Assembly: GCA_947044405.1 (NCBI GenBank)
Contig: CAMRHE010000133.1
Coordinates: 4,295,001-4,359,000, forward strand
Origin: Leptodactylus fallax
Taxonomy: Eukaryota > Chordata > Amphibia > Anura > Leptodactylidae
Direction of reading: 5' to 3'
Length of the DNA stretch: 64,000 nt
The notes under the pieces were generated by a model, which saw only the letters and a list, made by a program, of their open reading frames with translations, did not search any database and had not been told where the DNA came from. A program made the position numbers and the translations under genes. Shown piece by piece: positions 11,340 through 22,734 of the stretch; within the stretch, counting starts at the first letter, position 1, and each line of letters starts with the position of its first letter.

Positions 11340-11530
11340 CCATTAAGAGACTTTGTTGAAGTGTTTGTCTAAAATCGCAAGACAAGCCCAACTTTTTCAT
11401 CCAGCAATTTCAGTTTAAAAAAAGAACACCCGACGGACCCCATTATAGTCAATGGGGTCCCTTGAGCTCTGTTGGGGTCCATTATTTTACCGATCTGTAT
11501 GACACCCCAGCGCTAGTGTGAACTTTGCGT
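11340..11530 (+). mobile_element. Short copy of the 8,713-type MITE
   Basis: Shares 'attatagtcaatggggtcc' and the preceding A-rich 'aaaaaaagaacacccgac' with the element at 8,713-9,005. The end reads 'cgctagtgtgaactttgcg', consistent with a terminal inverted repeat of the 'gttcacat' type. Confidence 0.45.
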
Positions 11531-12089
11531 AAGCCAAGAAATGAAGAAGGAGCCCCAACACGGTGCTATTATTCTGTCCTTGGCTGAAGATATGGAGGCA
11601 ACGTGGTCAATGGCCACACAAACAACAACATTGTAACAGTGTACCGTAGAAGAAGTGTCTGACGGCACATAGGAGAGCCTCAGGGCTGGAGGTTTTGAGT
11701 AATAAGCATTTTAGACAGCCGAGACACAGATTATTGGTCTTTGGGGGATACGTTTATTAAAAGTCTCCTGTTTCATGCCTTGAATAAGTAAATAATCTGC
11801 TGAAAAAAAGTGTCCACTTTGATCACTAAGTAAAACTGGGTCGGCAGGGGATAAATTAAACAAAACAATTAATTTATTTTAACCTGATGAATAAAGCACC
11901 TCATTTCCCTTTTTATTAAAAGACTTTTCAAGCTGAGTGGCCGCTATTTGCATTAATGGGGCTTTCAGCTGCATGTATAATCAGGGGAAGGGGAGGTATA
12001 AGAACACTATGTGGTGAGGACCACGAGCGGCACAAAAATATACACAATGGGGAAGATTTGCTAAGCCTGTCTAATATTAGAGAGTATCC
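11531..12089. other. No recognisable feature
   Basis: AT-rich intronic or intergenic DNA with nothing I can assign. It includes 'tttcaagctgagtggccgct' and a stretch of apparently unique sequence. Confidence 0.3.
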
Positions 12090-12445
12090 AAGGGGTTTTC
12101 TGGGCTAAAAGTATTGATGACTTATCCTAAGGGTAGGTCATCAATATCAGACTGGTGGGGGTCTGACAGCTGACACCCCCATCGATCTCAGCAGCTGATC
12201 CAGAGAGAGTAGTGGCCAGACCAGGTACTGCAGATCAGCTCCCTTTCATTTGAATGGTACCTAAGCTGCAGTGACTCAGTTCTACCACTACACAGAGAAC
12301 GGTGCTGTTTGCTTCCTGCTACATTCTCTGGCTATCAGGTGCTAATCGATGGGGATGCTTGGTGTCAAACCCCAAAGTTCTGATATTAGTGACCTATATT
12401 TAGGATAGATCATCAATATTTTTAGCCCAGAAGGCCCCTTTAGCT
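12090..12445 (+). mobile_element. AAGGGGTTTTCTGGGC MITE, both ends present
   Basis: The left end 'aaggggttttctgggctaaa' and 'attgatgacttatccta' are mirrored at the right by 'ggatagatcatcaatatttt' and 'agcccagaaggccccttt'. The interior is an imperfect fold-back of about 350 bp without coding capacity, as expected for a nonautonomous DNA transposon. Confidence 0.7.
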
Positions 12446-12449
12446 TAGA

Positions 12450-12760
12450 CCAGGCAGTCTAAAGAGGTACCAAATTTATCATGGTGGCTCATGCTGATAT
12501 ATCTGGGGCCTCTTTAGACACCTTTTGTCTAATTTTACACAATGTTTTGATTGACTTACTTTGTTCCCAAAATGTTGGTGCACTTTAGGCACACGTTGTT
12601 GCATCTTAAACCACGCTTCCTTGCTATTGTTATGGGATAAACCACACCTCCTTTCAAGGTAAGTCACACCCACTTGCCAAGTAAGGCGTGAAAAGTGTCT
12701 AAAACACATAAAAATTGTGGTGCAATGCATGTACACGTTTATAGAGCAAATCACCCCAGA
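12450..12760 (+). repeat. Interspersed repeat with 'ttagacacctttt' motif
   Basis: Contains 'ggcctctttagacacctttt', 'ggataaaccacacctccttt' and 'caccacttgcc'-like blocks ('acacccacttgccaag'). A related copy lies at 26,690-26,970 ('ttaagccactcccccttttc', 'acacccacatgtctagcaag') and a fragment at 60,830-60,995. No coding capacity. Confidence 0.45.
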
Positions 12761-12954
12761 TTATATTCACAAAGGGTGAAGATGGATCCAGTAGAAAAAC
12801 ATAAAAACGACATATATCAGGGTAGAGTGGCCACAAGGGCTGTAGAAGAGGACAATTAAATGCCATAATGAAAACTGACCACATGACATAAACCTTTGCT
12901 TAAAAATTCCGTAATTGCAGGTACAGAAAATCCATAATATACTGCTACTAAAGG

Positions 12955-13250
12955 GGGGTCTGCTTTGGACAATCCCTATTTGTTTAAAGGGTCCCCTGAT
13001 AATAAGGATATAACAATGTGTGACCCACAGCGATCAGCAATCAACTTGGCTATAAGTGTTCAGTTTCCCTGCAGCGCCACCACAGGGAAAATAAAGTATT
13101 ACACAATGCCCATTCACATCAATGGGTTATCTGTAATCCAGGACAGGAGAAGTCCTCCAGAGCAAAAGACACTCTTTGTAATGGTTCTTTACTCCGGCAA
13201 GAGATAAAAATCACGAAAAGAGGACCCCCCTCTATATTAACTTAACATTT
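12955..13250 (+). repeat. Probable interspersed repeat with GGGGTCTGCTTTGGAC start
   Basis: Low-confidence repeat-like block with 'ttaaagggtcccctgataat' and 'attcacatcaatgggttatc', the latter typical of the short 'caatggg' tracts in the MITEs here. The 80-codon open frame across it has no recognisable domain. Confidence 0.3.
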
Positions 13251-13277
13251 CTTAATAGTGTATATGATTTTTTTTTC

Positions 13278-13620
13278 TAAACTGGACACCCGCTTTAACC
13301 ATATCCTATCCTTTATAGGAAGAGGTGTAGATGTGTCCGACCACTAGGACCCCAGCAATCATAGGGGGTCCCATGTCTTTTGAACGGAACGGTAAAGCAT
13401 GCTCACTCTCATGCCATTCTATGTCTATGGGACTGAAGGGGGTAGCCAAGAGTTGGCTTTCTCTATTGGTACCATGAACATTGGGGTGGTATTATGTATG
13501 TGCAACCACTTTTCCATTCAAATGGGTGACATGGGACCCCTGTACTCGCCATCTACAGCTCGGATCTCAACAATCATATATGTATCACCTGTGGATACGT
13601 AATACATGTTTTTTATGGGC
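13278..13620 (+). mobile_element. MITE with GGACACCCGC / TTTATGGGCC ends
   Basis: The left arm has 'ctggacacccgctttaacca' and 'tatcctatcctttatagg', while the right arm has 'cctgtggatacgtaatacat' and 'tttatgggcc', giving a weak fold-back. The interior includes 'accccagcaatcataggggg', typical of the window's AAAGGGG-type MITEs. Boundaries are uncertain. Confidence 0.4.
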
Positions 13621-13624
13621 CAAC

Positions 13625-14440
13625 TCTTTAACCCCTTAAGAATTCTACCTATTTTGACCATAAGAATGAAGCATTACTTTAATTTTTTGGTTCAATTTTT
13701 TGATTTTTTTTTTTGAGTCATAGTCAAAGAGCCATAACTTTTTTTATTTTTATATTAGTTGTATTTTTTAGCAGCACCATTTTAAGAGCCCCAATAATTT
13801 AATACATAACTATTTTTAACTCTTTCTGGGAGAGAATGGGAAAAAACAGCAATCCTGCCATTGATTTTTGCGCTATAATTTTTGCACCAAAATAAAATTC
13901 TAAATTTATTCTGGGAGTCAGTATGATTATGGTGACACCCAATATTTAGAGTTTCTTTAATGTGTTACTACTTTGACACTAAAAACACTTTTTTCTTTAA
14001 CAAAAAAAATATTGTTTTTTTGGTTCTACAAATTCTGAGATCCATAAACATTTTTTAAATTTTTTCCATCAATGGAGATGTGTGCCAGGTTTTTCTTTGC
14101 ATGACCATTCAAAGTTTTCATTGGTGTCATTTTGGGATTTATGCAATCTTTTTATCGCTTTGTATTTTGTTTTTTGGGTGCTGGGGTAAACAAAAATGGT
14201 GATTTTGGCATTATTTTAAATTTTTACGACATTCTTCGTGTGGCTGAAATAGTAAAAATATATTTTAGGTCAAGTTGTTTTGGAGATGGCAACACCAAAT
14301 ATGTGCATGCTGTGTGTTTTTTTTTGTTTTTTTTTATTAAAAAAAAAAATTCAAACACATTTCAATGGGGAAAATTTTTCTATTTTTTTTTCTACGTATT
14401 TTTTAAACATTTTATGAATTGTTTTACATTTTTGTAAATT
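13625..14440 (+). repeat. Long T-rich anuran-type interspersed repeat
   Basis: Starts near 'ctttaaccccttaag' and runs through 'agagccataactttttttat', 'agcaccattttaag', a 'gattatggtgacacccaata' segment, 'tccatcaatggagatgtgtg' and 'cattggtgtcattttgggat'. I recall this order from a repeat that is common in frog genomes. The 101-codon open frame at 14,132 is a product of its T-rich composition and not a gene. Confidence 0.6.
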
Positions 14441-15150
14441 TTTTGTCAATTGAATTTAACTCAGTTTCTTTACATTTTTCATTGGTGAATGTTTCCTTGA
14501 TGTGAATTGTTTTTCCCTATGGTAAAAAGTTGGAAGTCATTGCCCTACAGGTATGTTCAGAGCCCAGATATACAGCGCTTTGTAGTGTAATAGTGATGAA
14601 GGGAGCAGCCGGGCTATGACTGCAGCTCAGTATAATCCCCTTCTCCATACTTCAAAGACTTTACAGACTTTACAAACTTTTCCCATTTTCTGCTCATTTC
14701 GAGAGCTGTATTTGCCCCCAGTCAACTATTATCTCCAGCTACCTTCTAGTGCGATATGAGGGACAAATGATTTCTTTTAATTAGCTGTCATTAGATTTAA
14801 TTGCCTGAAGACGCTTCCTGGCAAGAAATAATGTCAAAACACTCGCAAAAAAATCAATCACGTATTTTTAACTTGAAGATTACTTTAGTTTCTTCCCGTC
14901 CCTGCGTCTGTTCACATACTCAGTAGAGTAAAGGTGATTTCTAGATTTTTTTTTCCCCCCTTCCTCTTCTAAAAAAGTTTCTGCAGCAGTTGGAAAAATT
15001 TACGGTACTTTATACAATCTAATAACTTGCTACAGAAGTTCTCTTTGAAGAACAAGGGGGACCTCATGGTGACAAACCAGATCGATATGTCATATAAGGC
15101 CATAGGGAGGGGTCTTCTGGCTGCCCTTTCTTGTGTCGGTTGGGGTAACT
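14441..15150. other. Apparently unique AT-rich sequence
   Basis: No repeat family recognised. The stretch around 14,780-14,830 ('ttaattagctgtcattag' followed by 'atttaattgcctg') has homeodomain-type TAATTA cores and could be conserved non-coding DNA, but conservation cannot be assessed here. Confidence 0.3.
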
Positions 15151-15160
15151 ACATTTGTGA

Positions 15161-15183
15161 AAAAAAAAAAAAAAAAAAAAAAC
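15161..15183 (+). repeat. Poly-A tract
   Basis: A run of 22 or so A residues. No retroposon body is recognisable immediately upstream, so it is recorded only as a homopolymer. Confidence 0.8.
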
Positions 15184-15659
15184 AGTCATCTTGGGGCACA
15201 CATTTTGGGATATGTTGAGCCAAGAAGAAAGTCACGGAAGAACAGTTTTGTATCTCTACAGTTGTTGGGTTACAAATAGACCCTAAAAAGAAGACTGAAT
15301 TTAATTTTGTGGGCAAAGGGGTACAGCGATGATGTCATGGCTACAACACATGACTTCTGCAGCCAATTATTCACTTCAGTATCTAAAATTGTAGATGTGA
15401 TGTCATCATGACAACCAAGTAAACAGCCAACAGAGGGGAATACCAAAGCAGCTCTGGATCGGCTATGGGGAATAACCTGGTTCTTCTTTTCCGAGACCAT
15501 GAGGAGGTGGTTAGTAGGCAGTGGCGTAACTAGGAATGGCTGGGCCCCAAGGCGAACATTTGACATGGGCCCCCCCCCCAAGCCGCCGCCCCCAACCCCC
15601 CCAAACCACCGCCCCAACCCCCCCCACACACAAACCGCATTCCTGCGCACACTATTATT

Positions 15660-16320
15660 CCCCATAGTGGCCCCTGCACACGGTATTATGTCCCATAGTG
15701 GCCCCTGCACACGGTATTATGCCCCATAGTGGCCCCTGGACATGGTATTATGCAACATAGTGGCCCCTGCACACAATATTATGCCCCATAGTGGCCCCTG
15801 CACACAGTAGTTTGCCCCATAGTGGCCCCAGCACACAGTAGTTTGCCCCATAGTGGCCCCGACACACAGTAGTTTGCCCCATAGTGGCCCCTGCACACAG
15901 TAGTTTGCCCCATAGTAGCCCCTGCACACAGTAGTTTGCCCCATAGTGGCCCCTGCACACAGTAGTTTGCCCCATAGTGGCCCCTGCACACAGTAGTTTG
16001 CCCCATAGTAGCCCCTGCACACAGTAGTTTGCCCCATAGTGGCCCCAGCACACAGTAGTTTGCCCCATAGTGGCCCCTGCACACAGTAGTTTGCCCCATA
16101 GTGGCCCCTGCACACAGTAGTTTGCCCCATAGTAGCCCCTGCACACAGTAGTTTGCCCCATAGTGGCCCCTGCACACAGTAGTTTGCCCCATAGTGGCCC
16201 CTGCACACAGTAGTTTGCCCCATAGTAGCCCCTGCACACAGTAGTTTGCCCCATAGTGGCCCCTGCACACAGTAGTTTGCCCCATAGTGGCCCCTGCACA
16301 CAGTATTATGCCCCATAGTG
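15660..16320 (+). repeat. 31-bp minisatellite inside the hAT-like element, about 21 copies
   Basis: The unit contains 'gcccctgcacacagtagttt' followed by 'gccccatagtg'. Units with 'catagta' instead of 'catagtg' recur with spacings of roughly 3, 4 and 3 units, a weak higher-order pattern. The minus-strand open frames of 183-232 codons through it are artefacts of a stop-free unit. Confidence 0.9.
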
Positions 16321-16330
16321 GACCACCCAT

Positions 16331-16379
16331 GAACGATTATTATACTCTGGGGTCTTTTCAGACCCCAGAGTATAATGAT
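16331..16379. repeat. Hairpin-forming inverted repeat
   Basis: 'attatactctggggtc' is followed by a short loop and 'gaccccagagtataat', giving a nearly perfect stem. Related hairpins occur at 16,632-16,676 and inside the TAGAGATG elements (about 36,659-36,702). Confidence 0.85.
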
Positions 16380-16792
16380 CAGAGACCCAGGGGAGGAGAG
16401 AAACATAGAAAACACTGCAACTTACCTCTTCCTCGCTCCGGTGCACTCCCGTGCGCTACTAAGGCCATCTTCATTGTTGGACCGGATCTCGCGCGATCCA
16501 GGCCGGCGTCGCGACGCATAATGACGTCAGCTGACGTCTGGGACGTCACCAAACAGGCCCGAAGCCTGCGGAGCGGCGGATAGGTGAGTTACAGTGTTTT
16601 TTATGTTCGCTCACCTCCCCTGGGCCCCCGATCGTTATACTCCCGGGTCTCAAAAGACCCCGGAGTATAACGATAGCAGTGATTGTGGGGGTCGCGGTAG
16701 TGACTGTCACAAGGCTCCAGGCCCCGTAATGTTCCGGGCCCTGTGGCAGTCACTACCACTGCTACCCCGGTAGTTACGCCCCTGTTAGTAGG

Positions 16793-17595
16793 TAAGAGAG
16801 GAGGTGGTCCTTGGCTGACTGCAGGTTCAGTAGGAGTCGAATTCTGTGAGTTAGGGATGGCCCGGAATTGGATAGGATTTTGTAGGTGAGGATTTTGAAT
16901 TGGATCCTTCGTGTGAAGGGACAGAAACTGGAGTGGTGGATGAGAGGTGGACAAGTTGTGTGACAGAGTTTAGAATATTTTGGAAAGGTATTTTCCATAC
17001 GCATTAGATAGCTTAGGTCAATGTCTATCCCAATCCTCACCAAACACATGTATGCTCAGCTCAGCCAAATATGCATGTGTTGTCAATGTGGAGAGGGAAT
17101 TGTGAAAGTCCCATCCAGATAACTCTGGCAACTATGTATCTTTCGGAAAACAACAGGATTGGGCATGTTTAAATCCAACAGCTTGATCCTTCTCTCCGCC
17201 TACATCTTCCATTGGGTGAGTCAGGAGGCCCCACACACTTTAGGTGGTTGTTGGTCCTACCTAAACTGGCAGATTTACATGACATGGACCTAATGTGTAT
17301 GGCTGCTTCAGTCCATGTAAGAATTACACATACTTGTCAGCAATCCCAAATTTTTGGGAGAGGTCCCCTTTGATGAGACCATACTTGTGAGGGGCCTGAA
17401 AATGTACCGGCCACACCTCTTTTTGTGATGTGACCGACACATAACATCCCCGCGTCCCATATAGAATGACAGAACCTGGTGGATGTTGGATCATTCTGTT
17501 GGATTCCGGGAAATTTATCATCTCTTCTAGGACTCCTAGAGGTCCCCCCTAATTTCATTGGCAAGTATGGTGTTACAGATTAATTTAGTAACTGG
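16793..17595. other. No recognisable feature
   Basis: Short overlapping open frames on both strands (up to 117 codons on the minus strand, partly inside the hAT-like element) have no domain similarity and no splice support. Nothing else is assigned. Confidence 0.3.
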
Positions 17596-17705
17596 TAGAG
17601 ATGGGCCCATTGGTTCGTAACAAACCAGATTTAACCCAAATATTCCAAATGAAACTGAACAATTTGGAATTTGTCTCGGACGAACTGCAATGGCTGCCGC
17701 GTCAA
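17596..17705 (+). mobile_element. Partial TAGAGATG-family element
   Basis: Begins 'tagagatgggcccattgg' followed by 'ttcgtaacaaaccagattt', 'aaactgaacaatttgg' and 'gtctcggacgaactgc'. These blocks are shared with the 25,870 and 36,553 copies. The right portion is missing. Confidence 0.5.
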
Positions 17706-18755
17706 ACCATATGTGGGCAACATCAGCCATGCTTTATCCAGCTCCAACACATGGATATGCTACACGTCTGCCCATTAGTATGATTGCATGATTTGCACCG
17801 CAGTACGCAGCTAAATAATAGGGTAATATAACTGGAGATGGCATCAGTAGTCTACGCCATACCTATATAGTTGTTTTTGCTGGCTCCGTTTTCACAGTAG
17901 AACATTACTTTTGGCTTTTCAGGCCACATTCACTACATGCCCATCTCTGTAGAACATATATCTTCCGTGAGCCAATCCAAACTCTTGTAATGAAGAAAAT
18001 GTGTGCCGGAAACAATGCCAAAGCCATAACCATCATGTTCAGCTTCTTGCTAACATAACACTGAGAATTCCAGTCAACCCAATTCAATTAGATATGTTTG
18101 ATGTCGCTCCCCAGTTATAAATCCATAATAACTCACAGCAGTTATATATCCGCAGTCTCTTACTCACAATGTATATGCCAGGCCAATATTACTGGAGTCC
18201 CGTCTTGGCTTATATTAACAAATCATGCATTCAGAGCAAGGATCATTATATCTCTATAAAAAGGAATGTCCTATCATTACCACGTATAAACTTTATAGCG
18301 CTCGTGCACAAAATTTTATTTCAATTTATCATTCGGTGGCTTTTATGAATGTTTTATAGATGGTGTTGGTTTAATAAAGCAGGTATGCTCTCTATGGAGA
18401 ATCCAAAGGGATGACTGGATGATATTTAGGCTGGATTGAGATCTGTTCACATCACATTCTCAGCTCAAAAGGATATATCAGTAGGGTTTCCCAGGGACAT
18501 ATCCCACTGTCCAGGTATACATCACCCCATTATAATATACTGCATGCAGATGGGGTCAGTCATGCAGATGGTGCAGACAGGTAGAGAGAGGTCATGCTGA
18601 GGAGAACGCCATCTTACTGCACTATCATCTGCCAGTAATGTGGGTAAGTAGCACTCACTATTAAGGTGCACCGCCCTAGGGCTTAGATAGAGCCATAGAG
18701 AAGCAATGAAGCTCCAGCCTGAGTGTATGTTCACATCTGCATTCTTACGAGAATA
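17706..18755. other. No recognisable feature
   Basis: Apparently mostly unique sequence. A minus-strand 60-codon frame near 17,905-18,087 has no matching splice pattern or domain. Confidence 0.3.
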
Positions 18756-19615
18756 TTCACAAGGTTCGGCCACAAATTTTGGTTCGTTTTGAACCAGAAG
18801 TGCTATAGTCTGAGGTTTCTTCAGCATCCTGATATCAGTACGCCTTACGTGACCGCCAAGGCCCAATCTCAGACCTAAGTTGGTGACCCCAGAAAGCGTA
18901 ACATCAGAGATTATGCCAAAAGAGCCTAGGGGTAAAGATCCAACATCGAGAAAAAAAAACGGGCGCCCAGGAGAGAACAGGCAAGGTGACAATCTGGGCC
19001 TCCACTTATTATATTCAGGGTCTGAAGAGGCCCCAGAACATAGTAACAGTCTATGGATGATGAATCCCAAAAATTTCAGGTTTGGCCATACCACAAATTT
19101 TGAGAAAATCTGGAACTTATTACAAAATGTTTCATTTAGTTCGACGAAGGAAAAGAAGACTGGATTAAAAATAAAGATGGATATGTTGTATGGCGAACAA
19201 CAGCAAATCCCGAGGAACTCCAATGACTATAAAGGGGTCCAATGGGTATTTGGATACAAAAGTTGGGCTTGCAGGACTATATTGTCCACTCCGAGCCTCC
19301 AACGCAGATGTGAGCTTCAGTTGTGAGGTCTTATATAGTGGAGCTGTGGCGCTCTTCTTTGATGTCACGCGTCTGGAGAAGGAAGACACAGATTGCCGGA
19401 TGCAGCGAGGAGACCATGAAAGAGGCGAGAGAAGGTGAGTATAAATGGTTTTTATTTTTTACATCTCCCTTGGGCCTACTCCTATTATGCTCTGGGATCT
19501 GAATAATAATTTCATGTCCAGTTCTATCCAAACATGTTCGGACCAAACCGGAGGATCACTTCATTTGAAGATCAGACGAAACAAACCTTTAGAGGTTCTC
19601 CCATCCTTAGACCCT
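18756..19615 (+). mobile_element. Composite of TAGAGATG-family sequences
   Basis: The left part has 'ggttcggccacaaatttt', 'ccgccaaggcccaatctcag' and 'cagggtctgaagaggcccc' (hairpin). The right part (19,320-19,615) has 'gaaggtgagtataaatgg', 'cctactcctattatgctctg' and the end 'cctttagaggttctcccatc', close to the right end of the 25,870-26,195 copy. This could be two abutting copies or one long copy. Confidence 0.4.
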
Positions 19616-20503
19616 ACCATTCCAGAATTGAGAACTATAGTGTCTATTCCTTATCTATTCTGTATACAGATGTCCACTGACCCTTGGAAGTCGTCCCAAT
19701 AGGAGAACATTGTTGCAAACCACTTCTGTCACTTTAAATCTCTACAATGTATGCTATCAGTAGACATGAGTGTGATTGTGTTAGCTTTTCCGTATCTATT
19801 ACCATTAGATAGCCGCTAACTCAAACACTACCAGCCAGGCAAATTACTTTTTTGCTCATTGGTTTGGCTTTTGTTTGCTCTTGATAGAACTTCTCATCTC
19901 AACTGTTTCAACTCTTCTTCATCCCTAAATATTTCATGACTGTCACAGTTTCTTCTGCCGGCTGGAGTTTAGACCTTATTGGATATTTTTAGCAAATCTT
20001 TGTCTTTTGTCTAATTCATAAATGCCAGTCTACGTCCACAAGTTCTCCCAGCGGATTTAAAGAGGACTCATCCCCTGTGAAAGGAATATAGAGAAGATTG
20101 CAGGTCGATGAAGAAATAATAGGGGTTATGACTTTGGGGAAAATGGAGAGTCAAGTATTTTCCTTCTGCCAATGAAAACTATGCCTCCAGGGATGCAGGG
20201 CCGACAGGACTATCTGTCTGGGACTCCTGAAAGTGTCATTTGTGGCTGCTATGGCGCCCTTAGAATGAAGGGGCCATTCCTTTTCTCTTAGACCCTTTGC
20301 TGGATTTCCTTCTCCAGAGGATCTGCATTGTTATCCTTGGCCCAAGGATCATGGAAACATAAGGCGCTTCTGTCCTAGGGGCCAAGCCCAGCACCATAAT
20401 GGGGGGCAGCTTTGATCTTTGCTATGAGACCACATTTCTTTTATCTACATGATTGACAAAAGTCAAGATTTTAATGTTCCCCTATCTCTCCTATATAGCA
20501 GCA
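19616..20503. other. No recognisable feature
   Basis: Unassigned, apparently intronic DNA with no supported exon, RNA gene or bounded repeat. Confidence 0.3.
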
Positions 20504-20505
20504 TA

Positions 20506-21049
20506 CAATTCTGTGCAAAATTTTAGGTAGGTGTCCAAAATATGCTGCAAAGTAATAACGCTTTCAGATATAGAAGGGTTAATAGTTTATTTTTGTCAAT
20601 TAACAAAGTGAAGTGAATGAAGAAAAGAGAAATGTAAATCTCATCAATATTTGGTGTGACCTTTGCCCTTTGCCTTCCATCAGTTCTTCTCGGTACTTAC
20701 AGACAGTTTTTGGCAGGGAGGTTGTTCCCGCCATCTTGGAGAACTAAGCACAGATCTTCTGTGGATGTAGGCTTGCTCCAATCCGTCTGTCTATTCATGT
20801 CATCCCAGACAGACTGGATGATGATGAAATCAGGGCTATATCTGTGGGGGCCGGATCATCACTTCCAGGACTCCTCCTCCAAAGGGCAAAGGTTACACCA
20901 AATATCGATGAGATTTACATTTCTCTTTTCTTAGTCACTTCATTTTGGTAATTGAAAAAAAAAAAAAAACTATTAACCCTTCTATTTCTGAAAGCATTCT
21001 TACACTGCAGCATTTTTCCACACTTGCCTAAAACTTTTGCACAGCACTG
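20506..21049 (-). mobile_element. Internally deleted Tc1-like transposon with long TIRs
   Basis: TA flanks at 20,504-20,505 and 21,050-21,051 bound a 544-bp element. Ends are 'caattctgtgcaaaatttta' and 'taaaacttttgcacagcac' plus tg, and the inverted similarity extends about 170 bp inward (for example 'ggtgtgacctttgccc' against 'gggcaaaggttacacc'). The interior retains only the C-terminal part of a transposase on the minus strand, so the autonomous parent was oriented that way. Confidence 0.85.
20690..20841 (-). pseudogene. C-terminal relic of a Tc1-like transposase
   Basis: Minus-strand translation gives SPDFIIIQSVWDDMNRQ and then TSTEDLC and DGGNNLPAK before a stop, corresponding to the SPDLNxIExxW end of Tc1 transposases. 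The catalytic glutamate position reads Q, and the domains upstream are deleted, so the relic is inactive. Confidence 0.7.
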
Positions 21050-21051
21050 TA

Positions 21052-21524
21052 CACTTTAGTGGAAATTGTCCATTATTTTACTACTTTTTTTATCTTATAT
21101 TTTTTTGACAGTAGAGTTTTTGTTTCATATTGTGTACCATGTGATCTAGGCTCGGTATCTCTTTTTCGTTTTTCTGCAAATGAAAGAAAAAAATAAAATA
21201 AAAGTTGGCGCCCAGTAGCTTAATTTGTCTTTGGCATTACACAAACATTCAATACCTGGACTTAGAGGCATGATGCCAAAAAACAGAATGTTCTTGAGGA
21301 AAAACCAGGGGATTTGTGCTTTCTCAAAGGGGAGCAATAAAACAAGTAAAGCTACGAAGTCCTGGGCCAACTCGTGAAATATGACAGAACTATTACAATG
21401 TCAACTTTGTAGGGAATTGCTGTGAGAGCGGCACGAAACGGACTGGTTGAATTACTGCATATTGGGAAGTAGGCTGAGAGAAGATGTGAATTGTCATAGA
21501 AGCTCTAAATATCCAGATTTCCAT
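21052..21524. other. No recognisable feature
   Basis: AT-rich sequence with a 74-codon minus-strand frame that shows no domain or splice support. Confidence 0.3.
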
Positions 21525-22060
21525 TCAAGGGGATGTCCGATGACACAAAAGGTGCTTAGGTGGTTTCCAAATGTAAATCAAGGGGGTTTTCCAGTAATTT
21601 GATGTTACCCCCATCTAGTGGAGAGGGAATAACTTTCAGATCAGCAGGGTTCTGACTATAGCGATCTCCATCAGCCATTAGAATGGGAATCCCTTGTACC
21701 ATTAAATCAATGGAGTGGCTGCAGGAGATAGCCATGTACAGTGCTCAGCTATCTCCAGCCATCCCATAGAGGAGGAATGGAGTTGCGGCACGCATGCTTG
21801 ATCTGCTACTTCATCGAAATTTGGGAACAGGACCTCCATTCTCCTCATTGGTGGGGGTCCTAGCAATTGTGGAGGTTCTAGCAGTTGGACCCCCAAGATC
21901 AGACAGTTATCCCCTATCCAGTGGAGAAGTAGTGTTCATCTGTCAATCCATTCAGACAAGAGGGACAGGACATCCACTCTCGAGATCAGTGGGAGTACCA
22001 CCGAGATCGAACCTCCGCTATCAGACTGCTATCCCCAATCTAGTGGACAGAGGATAACTT
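21525..22060 (+). mobile_element. MITE-like block with 'tatcccctatccagtgg' arms
   Basis: 'acccccatctagtggagagg' and 'gggggttttccagtaatt' on the left face 'cagttatcccctatccagtgg' and 'ccccaatctagtggacagag' on the right, with internal inverted sequences around 'agctatctccagcc'. No coding capacity. It may be two overlapping copies; the boundaries are approximate. Confidence 0.4.
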
Positions 22061-22067
22061 TAAAATT

Positions 22068-22288
22068 TTTGGCACTGTAGCCTTGCAGTGCTGTAGACTT
22101 GGGTTCGAATCCATCCAAGGACAACATCTGCAAGGAGTTTGGATGTTCTCTCTGTGTTTTCGTGGGCTTCCTCCCATACGCCAAAGACATACTGATAGGG
22201 AATTTAGCTTGTGAGCCCTACTTGGGACATTGTTGACAATATATCTGTACATCGCTGCAGAATATGATGGCGCTATATCAGTAAGCAT
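22068..22288 (+). mobile_element. tRNA-derived SINE with V-SINE-like core
   Basis: The head contains 'gggttcgaatccatcc', a B-box-like motif preceded by 'agccttgcagtgctgtag', as in tRNA-derived SINEs. The core 'ggacaacatctgcaaggag' and 'gtgggcttcctcccata' resembles the conserved V-SINE domain. The tail ends 'gatggcgctatatcagtaag'. Length about 220 bp, orientation plus. Confidence 0.7.
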
Positions 22289-22734
22289 ATACCAGAGTAT
22301 TCCTTTAATAAATTTTCCAAATATGCTTTAATTCTGAAAACTTTATGAATGTCCCGATTTCAGTCTTTGTTGCTTGGCCTGGGAATTGGGGCTTATGTTG
22401 TAATGGGGTTAAGACAGAATGTTTTTTGGATACATGGCACAATACCACTATATATATGAGTAACTCTAATACCGCCTTAGAGTACATAATAAAGGGGGTC
22501 TCCTCTACACAGGAGAACGCCACTAGGTAACACTATAGTTTGCTGGCAGAAACAGCTTCTAAATATTTGGAATGTTTTTCCCAAAACTACAGCATTCCCA
22601 AAAATTTTTTTACAATTTTTTTTTTCTATGCACACCTGCATATTGTGGATCCACATTGGGTACCTGCAGTGATGTGTGCAGTGCTATTCCTCCTGAAGGG
22701 AGTGCTGAAGGAAACATTTGCGGTCTTGTGAACT
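22289..22734. other. No recognisable feature
   Basis: Short overlapping open frames on both strands without domain signatures. No repeat family recognised. Confidence 0.3.

Larger units (their letters stand above)
15519..16784 (+). mobile_element. hAT-like nonautonomous transposon with 8-bp target duplication
   Basis: The termini are 'cagtggcgtaacta' on the left and 'tagttacgcccctg' on the right, an inverted pair with one mismatch. Exact 8-bp direct duplications TTAGTAGG flank it at 15,511-15,518 and 16,785-16,792, the target length typical of hAT transposons. No transposase is present. The interior holds a C-rich segment, a 31-bp minisatellite, and two hairpins at about 16,331-16,379 and 16,632-16,676 that point toward each other around a GC-rich core containing 'cgacgcataatgacgtcagc'. 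Confidence 0.85.

Noticed and set aside
14132..14437. 101-codon F/Y-rich open frame
   Set aside because: Lies inside a T-rich interspersed repeat and reflects base composition.
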